Source of the DNA: Phragmitibacter flavus
GTDB taxonomy: Bacteria > Verrucomicrobiota > Verrucomicrobiia > Verrucomicrobiales > Verrucomicrobiaceae
DNA length: 64,000 bases
Direction of reading: 5' to 3'
Assembly: GCF_005780165.1 (NCBI RefSeq)
Contig: NZ_VAUV01000013.1
Coordinates: 62,001 to 126,000 of the forward strand
Every line of letters starts with the position of its first letter. The stretch's first letter is position 1. The translations under genes and the position numbers were made by a program. The notes beneath the pieces are model-generated. The model saw nothing but the letters and a program-made list of their open reading frames with translations, was not told the DNA's origin and made no database searches. Below, piece by piece: positions 36,423 to 46,143 of the stretch.

Positions 36423-37657
36423 GCCTCCTCCTTTCTCCCACCAATCCACATACTCCGACCGCTCCCCACCACCCCATCCCAATCCACCCTCGCCGTCGCC
36501 CACATCAACCCTGCAAGTGTCGCCACCCCGATCACCGTCAACGTTAACCCGGTGAATCCTTCAAAGAAAAAGCTGTAACTGAACAACACCAGATACACCA
36601 ACTGCGCTGCCGACGCCGGACCCGCCAACGCCTTCCCTTTCACCAGATACAAATACCCGCTCGCCAAAGCCAGCGAAACCAGAGTCGCGATCACAAAACT
36701 CCATCCCAACGGCATCACATCCACCAGATATCCAAGCAACGCGTGAAACGCAAAGAACCCTGCTGCCACCAGACCATACTGCACCGGATGCAGATCCACC
36801 CCTCGCAGCATTCCCACCACCATCACCACCCCAAAAAATAGTAACAACGACAACGGCGCAAAATAGGTGATCCGCGCCACTACCGGACCCGCATTGACCA
36901 CCCCCGGCATCTCCATCGCAATCCCCCGCGCCGCCAGCACATCCTCATAACGCCACTCCAGCAACCATCCCTCCCCTTCCGCCGCTGGCGTCCGCAATGT
37001 CGGCGAACTCGACCCCACAGGAAAGCTGATCTCCTCAAAATCCGTGCGCATCTTCAGCCCAAAATCCCGCAATCTCACATCGGTTCCAAACGCATAACTC
37101 CAACTATCCATCCCCCGCGCCACATACCCAATTTCCAGCGGCAGTTCTGACTTTGCCGGAATCATCACCGAAGTCTCCACCACCCCGTTCTTCGCCGCAA
37201 CCCGCGTCTCCGTCTCCTCGCCCACGCGGAACTTGAACTGGTCATAACTCGTGTTCCCCTCCGGCAGCACCAGCTTCAACCGCACATTCTGCGCCGACTC
37301 ACTGCCGTTCGCCACCACGCCTTTCAATCCAAACGCCACATCATAAGTCCGGTGCCATAGCAAACCGCGCTTCTGCGGACGATATTTCAAATCCACCTCT
37401 ACCTGCGTCGACTCCAACCTCACCACATCCGAGCCCTGAACCATCCCCGACACTTCCACATGCCCCTGCACCAGCCCCGGCCCCCAAACCTCGCGGACCT
37501 CGTTGCCCATCTCATCCTTCGCGATTGCCGATCGCGCACTCATCCGCACCCCCAGCAAAAGCCACGCAAACGTGACCACCCAAAACACCACACCAATCGC
37601 AATCATCCGTCCAAGTTTCATAAGCATCAAAATGAGGTTCAATAATAACAACCTCAT
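36419..37657 (-). CDS. creD: CreD-like inner membrane protein
   Basis: 412 residues from ATG 37657, which has GGAGGG about 8 bases upstream; ATG 37621 is an alternative. The N-terminal hydrophobic anchor is followed by a long periplasmic domain (VEVDLKYRPQKRGLLWHRTYD, MDSWSYAFGTDVRLRDFGLK), then several helices with LHPVQYGLVAAGFFAFHALL and LVYLVLFSYSFFFEGFTG. CreD family members sit with CreBC and are controlled by them in enterobacteria and Stenotrophomonas. The creB- and creC-like genes nearby support this assignment. Confidence 0.75.
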   Translation of the reverse strand: MRLLLLNLILMLMKLGRMIAIGVVFWVVTFAWLLLGVRMSARSAIAKDEMGNEVREVWGPGLVQGHVEVSGMVQGSDVVRLESTQVEVDLKYRPQKRGLLWHRTYDVAFGLKGVVANGSESAQNVRLKLVLPEGNTSYDQFKFRVGEETETRVAAKNGVVETSVMIPAKSELPLEIGYVARGMDSWSYAFGTDVRLRDFGLKMRTDFEEISFPVGSSSPTLRTPAAEGEGWLLEWRYEDVLAARGIAMEMPGVVNAGPVVARITYFAPLSLLLFFGVVMVVGMLRGVDLHPVQYGLVAAGFFAFHALLGYLVDVMPLGWSFVIATLVSLALASGYLYLVKGKALAGPASAAQLVYLVLFSYSFFFEGFTGLTLTVIGVATLAGLMWATARVDWDGVVGSGRSMWIGGRKEEA

Positions 37658-37731
37658 TCTGTCCGCCCTCCATGAACCCTTCATGAAGCCCCGATGAATT
37701 CCCCGTGAAAAGAACTTCAGTCAGCTCACCC

Positions 37732-37766
37732 CACTTTTCACTTTTCACTTTTCACTTTTCACTTTT
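37732..37766. repeat. Seven-base tandem array (CACTTTT)
   Basis: Five exact CACTTTT units. They include the last codons and stop of the SHD1-domain gene, so its C-terminus (VKSEK) is encoded by the array. Confidence 0.92.
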
Positions 37767-38647
37767 CCATCCCCTCCCCCTGCCTTTACCGAGAAATCAT
37801 CATAATGCACATCCACCAGATTTGTCGTCAAACTCACCAATGACTTCGTCTCATGCGCCACCCCCTCCGACTTGAACACTCCCACCTCATCCCCGTTCAA
37901 AGTCACCGTCACCTCATCCCCCTTCGTCCGCGCCACCAGCGTGTGCCATTCATTCAAGGTCACCTTCACCGGCCACCTCACCACCTTCGTCTCCAGATAC
38001 TTTTTCTCCTCCGCACTGAACCCCTCCGGCGCTTTGCGCTTCGCATTCAAATCATTGCGGAACATCCCCTCCTTCGCATCCATCACCTGCACCTGCGTCG
38101 GCGATACCGACACCTGACAAACATGTCCCGCGTGCGCCCCCTTAAAATCCTTGTCATCAAACCAGATATCAAACCGCTTCGCCTCCGCACTCACAAACTT
38201 GAACTTCACCGACACCTCCAAATCCTGCTCCCCTTCAAACTTGATGTTGTCCACCGCCGCATGATCCGATCCCACCCCCGTGATCCCCACCAAAACCCCG
38301 TCCTTCACCACACTATTGCTCTTGTAATGACCCCACTTCGGACCAAACCCCTCGCCTGAAAAATCATCCTCAAATATCAACCGGTCATAATAGGCCGCGT
38401 CCTTGCCCAGCTTCTTCTCCGCATCCCATTTTTTAAGCCATACCCGGTCCTCCTCCGACAACTGATCCAGCGCGATCTCAAACGGCTTCAAGTTAAACAC
38501 CCCCTTCAGCACCCCCTCCGGCGTCAGATCCAGCAACTCCGCCTTGATCTTCCTCCCCTCCAGATTCGTCAACTCACGAAATTCCCGCCCCTCCACGAGC
38601 GACGCGAAAAAACCCAGAAACACAATGGAAAGAAGCGGCTTCATCAT
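37745..38647 (-). CDS. Exported SHD1-domain protein with LamG/DUF1080-like domain
   Basis: About 300 residues from ATG 38647 (ATG 38644 has GAGGA three bases upstream and may be the true start). Signal peptide LLSIVFLGFFASLVEG. Residues ~25-75 form an SLA1-homology-1-like module (FRELTNLEGRKIKAELL, LDQLSEEDRVWLKKW) that is common in planctomycetes and verrucomicrobia. A concanavalin-like lectin/DUF1080 domain follows (LIFEDDFSGEGFGPKWGHY, VTLNEWHTLVARTKGDEV). Probable carbohydrate binding. It lies upstream of creD but 87 bases away; co-transcription is uncertain. Confidence 0.75.
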   Translation of the reverse strand: MMKPLLSIVFLGFFASLVEGREFRELTNLEGRKIKAELLDLTPEGVLKGVFNLKPFEIALDQLSEEDRVWLKKWDAEKKLGKDAAYYDRLIFEDDFSGEGFGPKWGHYKSNSVVKDGVLVGITGVGSDHAAVDNIKFEGEQDLEVSVKFKFVSAEAKRFDIWFDDKDFKGAHAGHVCQVSVSPTQVQVMDAKEGMFRNDLNAKRKAPEGFSAEEKKYLETKVVRWPVKVTLNEWHTLVARTKGDEVTVTLNGDEVGVFKSEGVAHETKSLVSLTTNLVDVHYDDFSVKAGGGDGKVKSEK

Positions 38648-38752
38648 TCCTCGAACAAACCCCAAACCCTCCTCAACGCAACCTCACAAAACACAAATCC
38701 CAACCCCCTCATTGCACACCGCAAACGTATCTCTAGGTTCACGCCCACACCC

Positions 38753-41700
38753 ATGTCCCGCCGCCCACTTTCCTCAAAGCCCAGCCCACCCGCCAACATC
38801 ATCCAGGTCCGCGGCGTCCATCAAAACAACCTCAAAGGCTTCGACCTCGACATCCCCCTCTACCAGCTCAACGTCGTCACCGGCCCCTCCGGCTCCGGCA
38901 AATCCTCCCTCGCCTTCGACACCATCTACGCCGAAGGCCAGCGCCGCTACGTCGAAACCTTCTCCCCCTACACGCGTCAGTTTTTTGAGCGCATGGACAA
39001 ACCAAAGGTCGACGCCATCCACGGCATCCCCCCCGCCATCGCCATCGAGCAGGTCAACAACATCCGCTCCACCCGTTCCACCGTCGGCACCATCACCGAG
39101 CTGAACGACTACCTCAAAATGCTCTTCCCCCGGCTCGCCAAAGCCACCTGCCCCAGCTGCCAGCGCCCCGTCCAGCCCGACACCCCCGACTCCATCCAGC
39201 ACGACCTCCTCCACCACCACGCCGACACCACCGCCCTCATCACCTTCGCCATTCCCGTCCCTTCCGACACCAACACCGCCGACTTCTTCACCTTCCTTCA
39301 AAGCCAGGGTTACACCCGCGTCCTCCTGTTCGGCGAAGTCATCCGCACCGACGAACCCCAATCCTTCAAAAAGAAACTCCCCGCCCAGGTCCAGGTCATC
39401 CAGGACCGCATCCAGCTCGCCCCCACCAACAAACCCCGCCTCATCGAAGCTCTCGAAGTCGCCCTCCATTTCGGCAAAGGCACCGTCGCCATCGCCCTCA
39501 CCGATCTCAAATCTCAAATCTTGGATCTCAAATCTTTCAGCACCACCTGGCACTGCGCCCACTGCGACCTCAAACTGCCCGCCCCCACCCCCGGCCTCTT
39601 CTCCTTTAACAACCCCGTCGGAGCCTGCCCCACCTGCCGGGGTTTCGGACGCACCCTCGCGCTCGACCTCACCAAGGCCATGCCCGATGAATCCCTCAGC
39701 ATCAACGAAGGACTGGTCAAAGCCTTCACCGGCGACACCTACGCCGAATGCCAGCAGGACCTCGTCAAGTGCGCCAAAGCCCGTCATATCGACCTCAACC
39801 TCCCCTTCGAAGACTACACCAAGGAAGACCGCCAATGGCTCATCGAAGGCGACAACTCCGATCCCGAAGAAGCCTATCGCAACGGTGAATGGTATGGCAT
39901 CCGCGGCTTCTTCAAATGGCAGGAATCCCGCGCCTACAAGATGCACGTCCGCATCTTCCTCAGCCGCTACCGCGCCTACACCGAATGCCCCGACTGCCTC
40001 GGTTCCCGACTCAAAATCGAAGCCTCCTTCTTCAACGTCGAAGGCAAAACCCTGCACGACCTCTGGCAACTCCCCGTCAGCGAACTTCTCCCTTATTTCG
40101 AAACCCTCCCAATCATCGACTCCGACAAAGCCGCCCGCATGTTGCGCGATGAAATCGTCTCGCGCCTCAGCTACATGGAACGCGCCGGCCTCACCTACCT
40201 CAATCTCGACCGCCAAACCCGCACTCTCTCCGGCGGCGAACTCCAGCGCGTCAACCTCACCACCTGTCTCGGTGCGTCATTGGTCAACACCCTCTTCGTC
40301 CTCGACGAACCTTCCATCGGCCTCCATCCCCGCGACATCGGCAAACTCATCGGTGTCATGGAAGGCCTCCGCGACAAAGGCAACACCCTCCTCGTCGTCG
40401 AACACGAAGAAGCCGTCATGCGCGCCGCCGACAACCTCATCGAAATCGGCCCCGGTCGCGGCGAAAAAGGCGGCCACCTCGTCTTCCACGGCCCCCTCAC
40501 CGACCTGCACACCAAAGTAGAAGGCTCGTCCCGAGCCTTATCTTCCAAAAAACCCAAAGCCCGCGACCTCACTCCCACCTTCTCCTCCCTCACCGGCGAC
40601 TACCTCTACGGCATCAAAACCATCCCCGTTCCCACCACCCGCCGCCAGCCCAAACCCGGCCAGCACATCCGCATCAAAGGTGCCAGACAAAACAACCTCA
40701 AAAACCTTAACGTCGACATCCCCCTCGGCCTCCTCTGCGCCGTCACCGGCGTCTCCGGCTCCGGCAAATCCACCCTCATCCACGACGTCCTCTACAATAA
40801 CCTCCTCCGCCAGCGCGGCGAAGCCACCGAAGACGAACCCGGCAAGGTCAAATCCATCGACGGGATCGACAAGGTCGGCACCATCGTCATGGTCGACCAA
40901 TCCCCCCTCGCCCGCACCCCCCGCAGCACCCCCGCCGTCTACATCGGTGCCTTCGACCTCATCAGGCAACTCTTCGCCGAAACCCCCGACGGCAAAGCCG
41001 ACAACCTCACCCCCGGCTTTTTCTCCTTCAACAGCGGCAACGGACGCTGCGAGCGCTGCATGGGCAACGGCTTCGAAAAAATCGAGATGCAATTCCTCAG
41101 CGACCTCTACGTCAGCTGCCCCGAATGCGAAGGCAAACGTTACCAAACCCACGCCCTAAAATACCAGCTCAACGGCAAAAACATCCACGACGTCCTCAAC
41201 CTCACCATCGAAGACGCCATCGAATTTTTCAGTTCCCTTACCAGTGACACAGGCTTGCAGCCTGTGGGTGGGACAGGCATTCTGCCTGTCCGGCAGGGAG
41301 CTCAAGTGCGGAGCCATCCACAGCCCAAACCCTCCCCCTTCGACCGCAAACTCCAATCCATCCTCGCCCCCCTCCATCTCCTCACTGAAGCCGGACTCAG
41401 CTATCTCCGTCTCGGCCAACCCCTCAACACCCTCTCCGGCGGCGAAGCCCAGCGCCTCAAACTCATTGGTCATCTCCTCGAACCCAGTTCCGAGCAAAAC
41501 ACCACCCTCTTCCTCCTCGACGAACCCACCACCGGTCTCCACTTCGACGACATCGCCCTCCTCGTAAAACTGCTCCAGCGCCTCACCAACGAAGGCCACA
41601 GTATCCTCGTCATCGAGCACAACCTCGAAGTCATCAAATGCGCCGACTGGGTCATCGACCTCGGCCCCGAAGCCGGCTCCGCAGGCGGCGAACTCGTCGC

Positions 41701-44545
41701 CGTCGGCCCCCCCGAACTCATCGCCCAATCTCAAACCTCCTGGACCGGAAAATATCTCACCGAACTCCTCAACCCATCCGCCACTTTTCGCGAACAACCC
41801 GCCAAATATCGCCCTCAGACTCTCAACCCCCAACTCTCAACTCTCAACTCCATCTCCGTCAGCGGCGCCCGCGAACACAACCTCAAAAACATCTCCGTCA
41901 ACATTCCCCGCGACGAACTCGTCGTCGTCACCGGCCTCAGCGGCTCCGGCAAATCCTCCCTCGCTTTTGATCTCATCTTCGCCGAGGGCCAGCGCCGCTT
42001 CCTCGACTCCATGTCCGTCTACGCCCGCACCTTTGTCGAGCAGATGGAAAAACCCGATGTCGACCTCATCACCGGCGTCCCCCCCACCGTCGCTATTGAA
42101 CAACGCGTCTCGCGCGGCTCCGGCAAATCCACCGTCGCCACCGTCACCGAAATCTACCACTTCCTCCGCCTCCTCTTCTCCAAAGTCGGCACCCAATACT
42201 GTCCCGACTGCCACATCCCCGTCGAAAAACAAAGCGTCAACGCCATCGTCAACCTCGTCGCCAAGGAAGCCAAAACCCACCTCGTCCACATCCTCGCCCC
42301 GCTCATCAAAGCCCGCAAAGGCTTCCACACCGACATCGCCGAAGCCGCCGCCAAACAAGGCATCGAAACCCTCCTCGTCGACGGCAAATTCAAAGACACC
42401 GCCAACTTCCAAAAACTCGAACGTTTCAAAGAACACACCATCGACGCCGTCGTTGCCCAAACCTCCAAAAACATCGACATCCACACCCTGCGCCCCATCA
42501 TCGAACGCGCCCTCAAGCTCGGCAAAGGCACCCTCAAACTGCGCCTCCCCGACCAGTCCATCCACATCCTCAACACCCAGATGAGCTGCCCCCAGTGCAG
42601 CATGTCCTTCGAAGAACTCGACCCCCGACTCTTCTCCTTCAACTCCCCTCACGGATGGTGCACCGACTGCCGCGGATTCGGCGTCATCACCTCCAACCCC
42701 GGCAGCGACCAAAAACGCGACGACATCTCCCAACTCGAAGCCGAACTCGAAGAAGAACGCAAATTCGACAGCGCCGACCACTCCACGGAACCCTGCCCCA
42801 CCTGTCACGGCTCCCGCCTCAACCGCATCGCCCGCAGCGTCCGCCTCAAGCGTGACACGGACTTCCAGTCGGTGCGTGAGACGGACATCCTGTCCGTCAC
42901 CAAAAAGAAATCAGCCAACACACCTCCTTCACCCCAATCCCCCCTCGCCATCGGCGACCTCGCCACCCTCTCCGCCGAACGCGCAGCCGCCCTCATCGCC
43001 ACCCTCACCTTCACCGGCACCGAAGCCGAAATCACCCGCGACATCCTCACCGAAATCAAACAACGCCTCCACTTCATGCAGGAAGTCGGCCTCGGTTACC
43101 TCCAGCTCGGACGCAGCGCCGACACCCTCTCCGGCGGCGAAGCCCAACGCATCCGCCTCTCCGCCCAACTTGGCTCCAACCTGCGCGGCGTCCTCTACGT
43201 CCTCGACGAACCCACCATCGGCCTCCACCCCCGCGACAACCAACGACTCCTCAACACCCTCCTCGCTCTGCGCGACAAAGGCAACTCCCTGCTCGTCGTC
43301 GAGCACGACGAAGAAACCATGCGCGCTGCCGACACCATCCTCGACCTCGGCCCCGGTGCCGGCCGATACGGCGGCGAAATCATCGCCCAAGGCAACCTCG
43401 CCCACATCCTCAAACACAAAACCAGCGTTACCGGCAAAGCCCTGCGCGAGCCCATGATCCACCCCCTTCATGGCAAACGCCGCCCCCTCCCCAAACCCAA
43501 CGCCCCCGACGCCTGGCTAACTCTTGAAAACGCCAACAACAACAACCTCAAGAACCTCACCCTAAAAATCCCCCTCGCCCGACTCACCGTCCTCACCGGC
43601 GTCAGCGGCTCCGGCAAAAGCACCCTCATGCGCGCCGCCCTCCACCCCGCCGTCAAAGAAGCTTTGGCAAAACCCACCAAGGCCAAACCTAAATCAAAAA
43701 ATACCAATCTCACAGGCTCAGAGAATCTTGCCTCCGTCTACGAAGTCGACCAATCCCCCATCGGCAAAACCTCCCGATCCTGCCCCGCCACTTATGTCGG
43801 CGTCCTCGACGACATCCGTAAACTTTTCGCCCAACTCCCCACCGCCCGCGCCCGCGGTTTCGGTCCCGGCCGATTCTCCTTCAACACCGAAGGCGGACGC
43901 TGCGAATCCTGCCAGGGCAACGGCGAAATCAAAGTCGAGATGAACTTCCTCCCCAGCACCCGCGTCCACTGCGAAACCTGCAACGGCCTGCGCTTCAACG
44001 CCGCCACCATGGAAGTCACCTACAACAGCAAAAACATCGGCGAAGTCCTCAAAATGAGCATCACCGAAGCCGCCGAATTTTTCTCCAGCCTGCCCAAAAT
44101 CGCCCGTCCTTTGCAACTCCTCGCCGACACCGGCGTCGGATACCTGCAACTCGGCCAACCGAGCCCCACCCTAAGCGGCGGCGAATCCCAACGCCTCAAA
44201 CTCGTCACCGAACTTCAGGCCGGCCAGGGCCGCACCATCACCGACAAAATGCGCGGCCTCAAAACCACCAAGCGCAACCTCTATCTCATCGAAGAACCCA
44301 CCATCGGCCTCCACGCCAACGACGTCGCCCGACTCATCGACATCCTCCATCGTCTCGTCGACGAAGGCCACACCGTCGTCGTCATCGAGCACGAGTTGAA
44401 CGTCATCGCTGAAGCCGACAACATCATCGACATCGGCCCCGAAGCCGGCGAACGCGGCGGACAAATCGTCGCCCAAGGCCCCCCCGAAAAAGTCGCCCAA
44501 TCCAAAACCAGCCACACCGCCCCATTTCTTAAAGCAATGCTCTAG
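38753..44545 (+). CDS. uvrA: Double-length excinuclease ABC subunit A with in-frame repeat insertions
   Basis: 1930 residues, about twice the usual 940, formed by two complete UvrA copies in tandem (four ABC ATPase modules). This form is known in Chlamydia and other PVC bacteria. It is the damage-recognition subunit of nucleotide excision repair. Walker [10 protein letters not shown] (~44), GVSGSGKST (~666), GLSGSGKSS (~1061) and GVSGSGKST (~1616). Signatures: [36 protein letters not shown]. Zinc-finger CxxC pairs are present in both copies. The fourth Walker B reads [10 protein letters not shown], with Glu for the usual Asp. Repeat-derived peptides interrupt it at residues ~251-262, 831-850, 1020-1033 and 1367-1383. 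The TAG stop is the start of a REP element. Confidence 0.93.
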   Translation: MSRRPLSSKPSPPANIIQVRGVHQNNLKGFDLDIPLYQLNVVTGPSGSGKSSLAFDTIYAEGQRRYVETFSPYTRQFFERMDKPKVDAIHGIPPAIAIEQVNNIRSTRSTVGTITELNDYLKMLFPRLAKATCPSCQRPVQPDTPDSIQHDLLHHHADTTALITFAIPVPSDTNTADFFTFLQSQGYTRVLLFGEVIRTDEPQSFKKKLPAQVQVIQDRIQLAPTNKPRLIEALEVALHFGKGTVAIALTDLKSQILDLKSFSTTWHCAHCDLKLPAPTPGLFSFNNPVGACPTCRGFGRTLALDLTKAMPDESLSINEGLVKAFTGDTYAECQQDLVKCAKARHIDLNLPFEDYTKEDRQWLIEGDNSDPEEAYRNGEWYGIRGFFKWQESRAYKMHVRIFLSRYRAYTECPDCLGSRLKIEASFFNVEGKTLHDLWQLPVSELLPYFETLPIIDSDKAARMLRDEIVSRLSYMERAGLTYLNLDRQTRTLSGGELQRVNLTTCLGASLVNTLFVLDEPSIGLHPRDIGKLIGVMEGLRDKGNTLLVVEHEEAVMRAADNLIEIGPGRGEKGGHLVFHGPLTDLHTKVEGSSRALSSKKPKARDLTPTFSSLTGDYLYGIKTIPVPTTRRQPKPGQHIRIKGARQNNLKNLNVDIPLGLLCAVTGVSGSGKSTLIHDVLYNNLLRQRGEATEDEPGKVKSIDGIDKVGTIVMVDQSPLARTPRSTPAVYIGAFDLIRQLFAETPDGKADNLTPGFFSFNSGNGRCERCMGNGFEKIEMQFLSDLYVSCPECEGKRYQTHALKYQLNGKNIHDVLNLTIEDAIEFFSSLTSDTGLQPVGGTGILPVRQGAQVRSHPQPKPSPFDRKLQSILAPLHLLTEAGLSYLRLGQPLNTLSGGEAQRLKLIGHLLEPSSEQNTTLFLLDEPTTGLHFDDIALLVKLLQRLTNEGHSILVIEHNLEVIKCADWVIDLGPEAGSAGGELVAVGPPELIAQSQTSWTGKYLTELLNPSATFREQPAKYRPQTLNPQLSTLNSISVSGAREHNLKNISVNIPRDELVVVTGLSGSGKSSLAFDLIFAEGQRRFLDSMSVYARTFVEQMEKPDVDLITGVPPTVAIEQRVSRGSGKSTVATVTEIYHFLRLLFSKVGTQYCPDCHIPVEKQSVNAIVNLVAKEAKTHLVHILAPLIKARKGFHTDIAEAAAKQGIETLLVDGKFKDTANFQKLERFKEHTIDAVVAQTSKNIDIHTLRPIIERALKLGKGTLKLRLPDQSIHILNTQMSCPQCSMSFEELDPRLFSFNSPHGWCTDCRGFGVITSNPGSDQKRDDISQLEAELEEERKFDSADHSTEPCPTCHGSRLNRIARSVRLKRDTDFQSVRETDILSVTKKKSANTPPSPQSPLAIGDLATLSAERAAALIATLTFTGTEAEITRDILTEIKQRLHFMQEVGLGYLQLGRSADTLSGGEAQRIRLSAQLGSNLRGVLYVLDEPTIGLHPRDNQRLLNTLLALRDKGNSLLVVEHDEETMRAADTILDLGPGAGRYGGEIIAQGNLAHILKHKTSVTGKALREPMIHPLHGKRRPLPKPNAPDAWLTLENANNNNLKNLTLKIPLARLTVLTGVSGSGKSTLMRAALHPAVKEALAKPTKAKPKSKNTNLTGSENLASVYEVDQSPIGKTSRSCPATYVGVLDDIRKLFAQLPTARARGFGPGRFSFNTEGGRCESCQGNGEIKVEMNFLPSTRVHCETCNGLRFNAATMEVTYNSKNIGEVLKMSITEAAEFFSSLPKIARPLQLLADTGVGYLQLGQPSPTLSGGESQRLKLVTELQAGQGRTITDKMRGLKTTKRNLYLIEEPTIGLHANDVARLIDILHRLVDEGHTVVVIEHELNVIAEADNIIDIGPEAGERGGQIVAQGPPEKVAQSKTSHTAPFLKAML
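39504..39538. repeat. Seven-base tandem array inside uvrA (ATCTCAA)
   Basis: Units ATCTCAA, ATCTCAA, ATCTTGG, ATCTCAA and ATCTTTC encode [12 protein letters not shown] at residues ~251-262, just before the CAHC zinc-finger region of copy 1. Confidence 0.85.
41245..41290 (+). repeat. Twin-hairpin REP-like element inside uvrA, copy B
   Basis: TGA, then CACAGGCT-TGC-AGCCTGTG, five bases, and GACAGGCA-TTC-TGCCTGTC. It differs from copy A at 27185 by two bases in 46. In frame it encodes [16 protein letters not shown], between the FFSSLT and [10 protein letters not shown] blocks. Confidence 0.93.
41812..41853. repeat. Seven-base tandem array inside uvrA (ACTCTCA)
   Basis: Six 7-base units, three of them exact ACTCTCA, encode [13 protein letters not shown] at the junction between the two UvrA copies (residues ~1021-1033). 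Confidence 0.85.
42853..42898 (+). repeat. Twin-hairpin REP-like element inside uvrA, copy C
   Basis: CACGGACT-TCC-AGTCGGTG (7 of 8 pairs), five bases, then GACGGACA-TCC-TGTCCGTC (8 of 8). Geometry and reading phase equal copy B, with paired changes in both arms. It encodes [15 protein letters not shown] after the CPTCHGSRL zinc-finger block of UvrA copy 2. Confidence 0.9.
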
Positions 44546-44611
44546 GAGGAGGGACATTCCTGTCCCTCTCATCACCCCAACCCCCCCGAGGGACAAAAAT
44601 GTCCCTCCTCC
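44543..44611. repeat. Left REP pair flanking the transposase gene
   Basis: GAGGGACA-TTCC-TGTCCCTC (44549-44568) and GAGGGACA-AAAA-TGTCCCTC (44588-44607). The outer GGAGGAGGGACA / TGTCCCTCCTCC also pair. The first 30 bases are identical to those of the right copy at 45223. The uvrA stop TAG is its first three bases. Confidence 0.93.
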
Positions 44612-44615
44612 AGTC

Positions 44616-45218
44616 TCAAACCACCGTTTTCGCCCGCTCCGCCTCCCACAACGTAAACCTCCCCACCCCAAGCCCTCTCGGATTCCTCCGAATATAACTC
44701 ACCACCCGGGCAAAATGCCCCTCATCACGAATCATCGTATCCCGATAATTCTCCTGCCAGATACTCCCCCGACGAATGCTCCTCGCCGACACGCCCTTCC
44801 AAACCTTAATCAACCCCGGCAAAGGCTCACGCGGAACGAACAACGCATGCACATGATTCGGCATGATCACCCACGCCTGATGCTCCACCCGCGTCCCCTG
44901 AAACCGCATCATCACCTCCTCTAAAATCTCCCGATTCGCTTCTTCATCAAAAAGACAACACCCCATCCCCTCATCCAGCCACTCTTCCAGTCGTGCAGTA
45001 AACCGCCGATGATACTCCACCTCCTACTCCGGCGTCCACGGCTTTGGATGAAGACCCAACCAAATCTCCCGTTCCCTTTTCCAAACCCGTAACTTCTCCT
45101 GCGGCATCGCATCCCCGAGTCTGAACGTCACAAACTGCATCACCCCATCCCGCTGCCAATGCGGCAGCTGCGACCCATGTCGATCAACTTCATCAAAGGG
45201 GTTTAGGAACTCGCTCAT
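44616..45218 (-). pseudogene. REP-associated tyrosine transposase (RAYT) interrupted by an amber codon
   Basis: 200 codons in one frame from ATG 45218. Codon 65 is TAG (45026-45024), splitting an otherwise continuous IS200-like Y1 transposase. Before it: DGVMQFVTFRLGDAMPQE, the first core strand. After it: the HUH metal motif in MPNHVHALFVPREPLPG and the catalytic-Tyr helix VVSYIRRNPRGLG. All core motifs are intact, so the lesion may be recent or suppressed. RAYTs cut and join single-stranded REP hairpins. The gene is bracketed within 5 bases on each side by matching REP pairs. There is no Shine-Dalgarno before the start; the upstream bases are CCTCCT-rich. Confidence 0.88.
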
Positions 45219-45222
45219 CGGA

Positions 45223-45288
45223 TAGGAGGAGGGACATTCCTGTCCCTCTCATCTCAAAAAGAGAGGGACAAAAAATGTCCCTCCTCCT
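45223..45288. repeat. Right REP pair flanking the transposase gene
   Basis: GAGGGACA-TTCC-TGTCCCTC (45229-45248) and GAGGGACA-AAAAA-TGTCCCTC (45263-45283). It is in the same orientation as the left copy and shares a 30-base identical start (45223-45252). It ends 4 bases from the transposase start codon. Confidence 0.93.
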
Positions 45289-45327
45289 AAACCTTCCCCA
45301 TCAAAACACAAGCACAAAGAAAAACCC

Positions 45328-45756
45328 TCATCCCACCCCCAACACCCGCACCCCCAACACCCGCACCACCAACCCCTCCACCTTCCGGAAATGCACTTCA
45401 TCCTTCGGCCCGACCAGCACACCGAAACCCAAAGTCCGCGCCGTGGCCGCCACCGTAAGATCGTTTTGCGGAATCATCGTTCCCGCCTCACTCAACTCCG
45501 CAAAAATGTCAGCATAATGTTCGGCCATCTCCGCTGTAAACGGTTGCACTTCCAACGTCCGTCGTAAAACTTCGAGACGCGCTCGACGTTGCGCAGCACG
45601 AATGGGTGAATCCGCAAGACGAACCCCCGTCAAAGCCTCAGCCCAAACAATCGCTGGCAGAGCGATCTCCTCATCGTCAGGAAGATCGGATTGAAGCCCG
45701 CGTGCCAGCATACGCTCCAACGAAATTAGAGCAGAAGTGTCCAGAATCAATCCCAT
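45328..45756 (-). CDS. vapC: VapC-family PIN-domain toxin
   Basis: 142 residues. The PIN ribonuclease fold has acidic residues in [14 protein letters not shown], Glu in [11 protein letters not shown] and Asp in [14 protein letters not shown]. Targets are usually tRNA or rRNA. It overlaps the antitoxin gene by 10 bases, the classic order antitoxin-toxin. The usual PIN end ([11 protein letters not shown]) is extended by [13 protein letters not shown], encoded by two copies of a 15-base tandem repeat. Confidence 0.88.
   Translation of the reverse strand: MGLILDTSALISLERMLARGLQSDLPDDEEIALPAIVWAEALTGVRLADSPIRAAQRRARLEVLRRTLEVQPFTAEMAEHYADIFAELSEAGTMIPQNDLTVAATARTLGFGVLVGPKDEVHFRKVEGLVVRVLGVRVLGVG
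45334..45363. repeat. 15-base tandem repeat at the 3' end of vapC
   Basis: Two exact copies of CACCCCCAACACCCG, followed by a partial third, encode the repeated tail [10 protein letters not shown] of the toxin. Confidence 0.85.
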
Positions 45757-46007
45757 GGATTCACCGGCAACTGGTCAGACAGGTTCACTTTCTCCAAATC
45801 ATCTGCAAACGATGAATCAATCGGCAACCCCGCAAGCGCATGACGTAACTGTCCCCATGTGGCAACATGACTTCCGGAAACCGGAGACAATTCAGCCACT
45901 GGCCGGTCATTTCGGGTCAATATAAATCGCTCTCCCTTGTATTTGATGCGGGCAAGGTAATCCCCCAAATGCCGCGCCGCCTCCGTGGAACTGATAACCG
46001 TCTCCAT
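45747..46007 (-). CDS. vapB: Phd/YefM-family antitoxin
   Basis: 86 residues. The N-terminal Phd/YefM DNA-binding domain shows [17 protein letters not shown] and [18 protein letters not shown]. The C-terminal toxin-neutralising tail ends in [11 protein letters not shown]. It probably represses its own operon from the short intergenic region above 46008. The vapC start lies inside its last codons. Confidence 0.85.
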   Translation of the reverse strand: METVISSTEAARHLGDYLARIKYKGERFILTRNDRPVAELSPVSGSHVATWGQLRHALAGLPIDSSFADDLEKVNLSDQLPVNPWD

Positions 46008-46143
46008 ACGTAACTATGTAATCTACACAATTACGAAATGCAATCAAGTATCCATCAGATCCTGACTCGTCCTAATACCCAATATCCTTCCGCCGATCTT
46101 GGCGTATCACCTCCTGGCCCAAACTTGCGCCTGCCATTCTTGA

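Noticed and set aside
44545-44615. RAYT repeats taken as terminal inverted repeats of a DDE insertion sequence
   Set aside because: The two flanks are direct copies and the enzyme is an HUH/Tyr type, which does not use terminal inverted repeats.
45024-45026. TAG in the transposase read as pyrrolysine or programmed read-through
   Set aside because: No pyrrolysine genes or read-through context visible; a simple nonsense mutation is the simpler reading.
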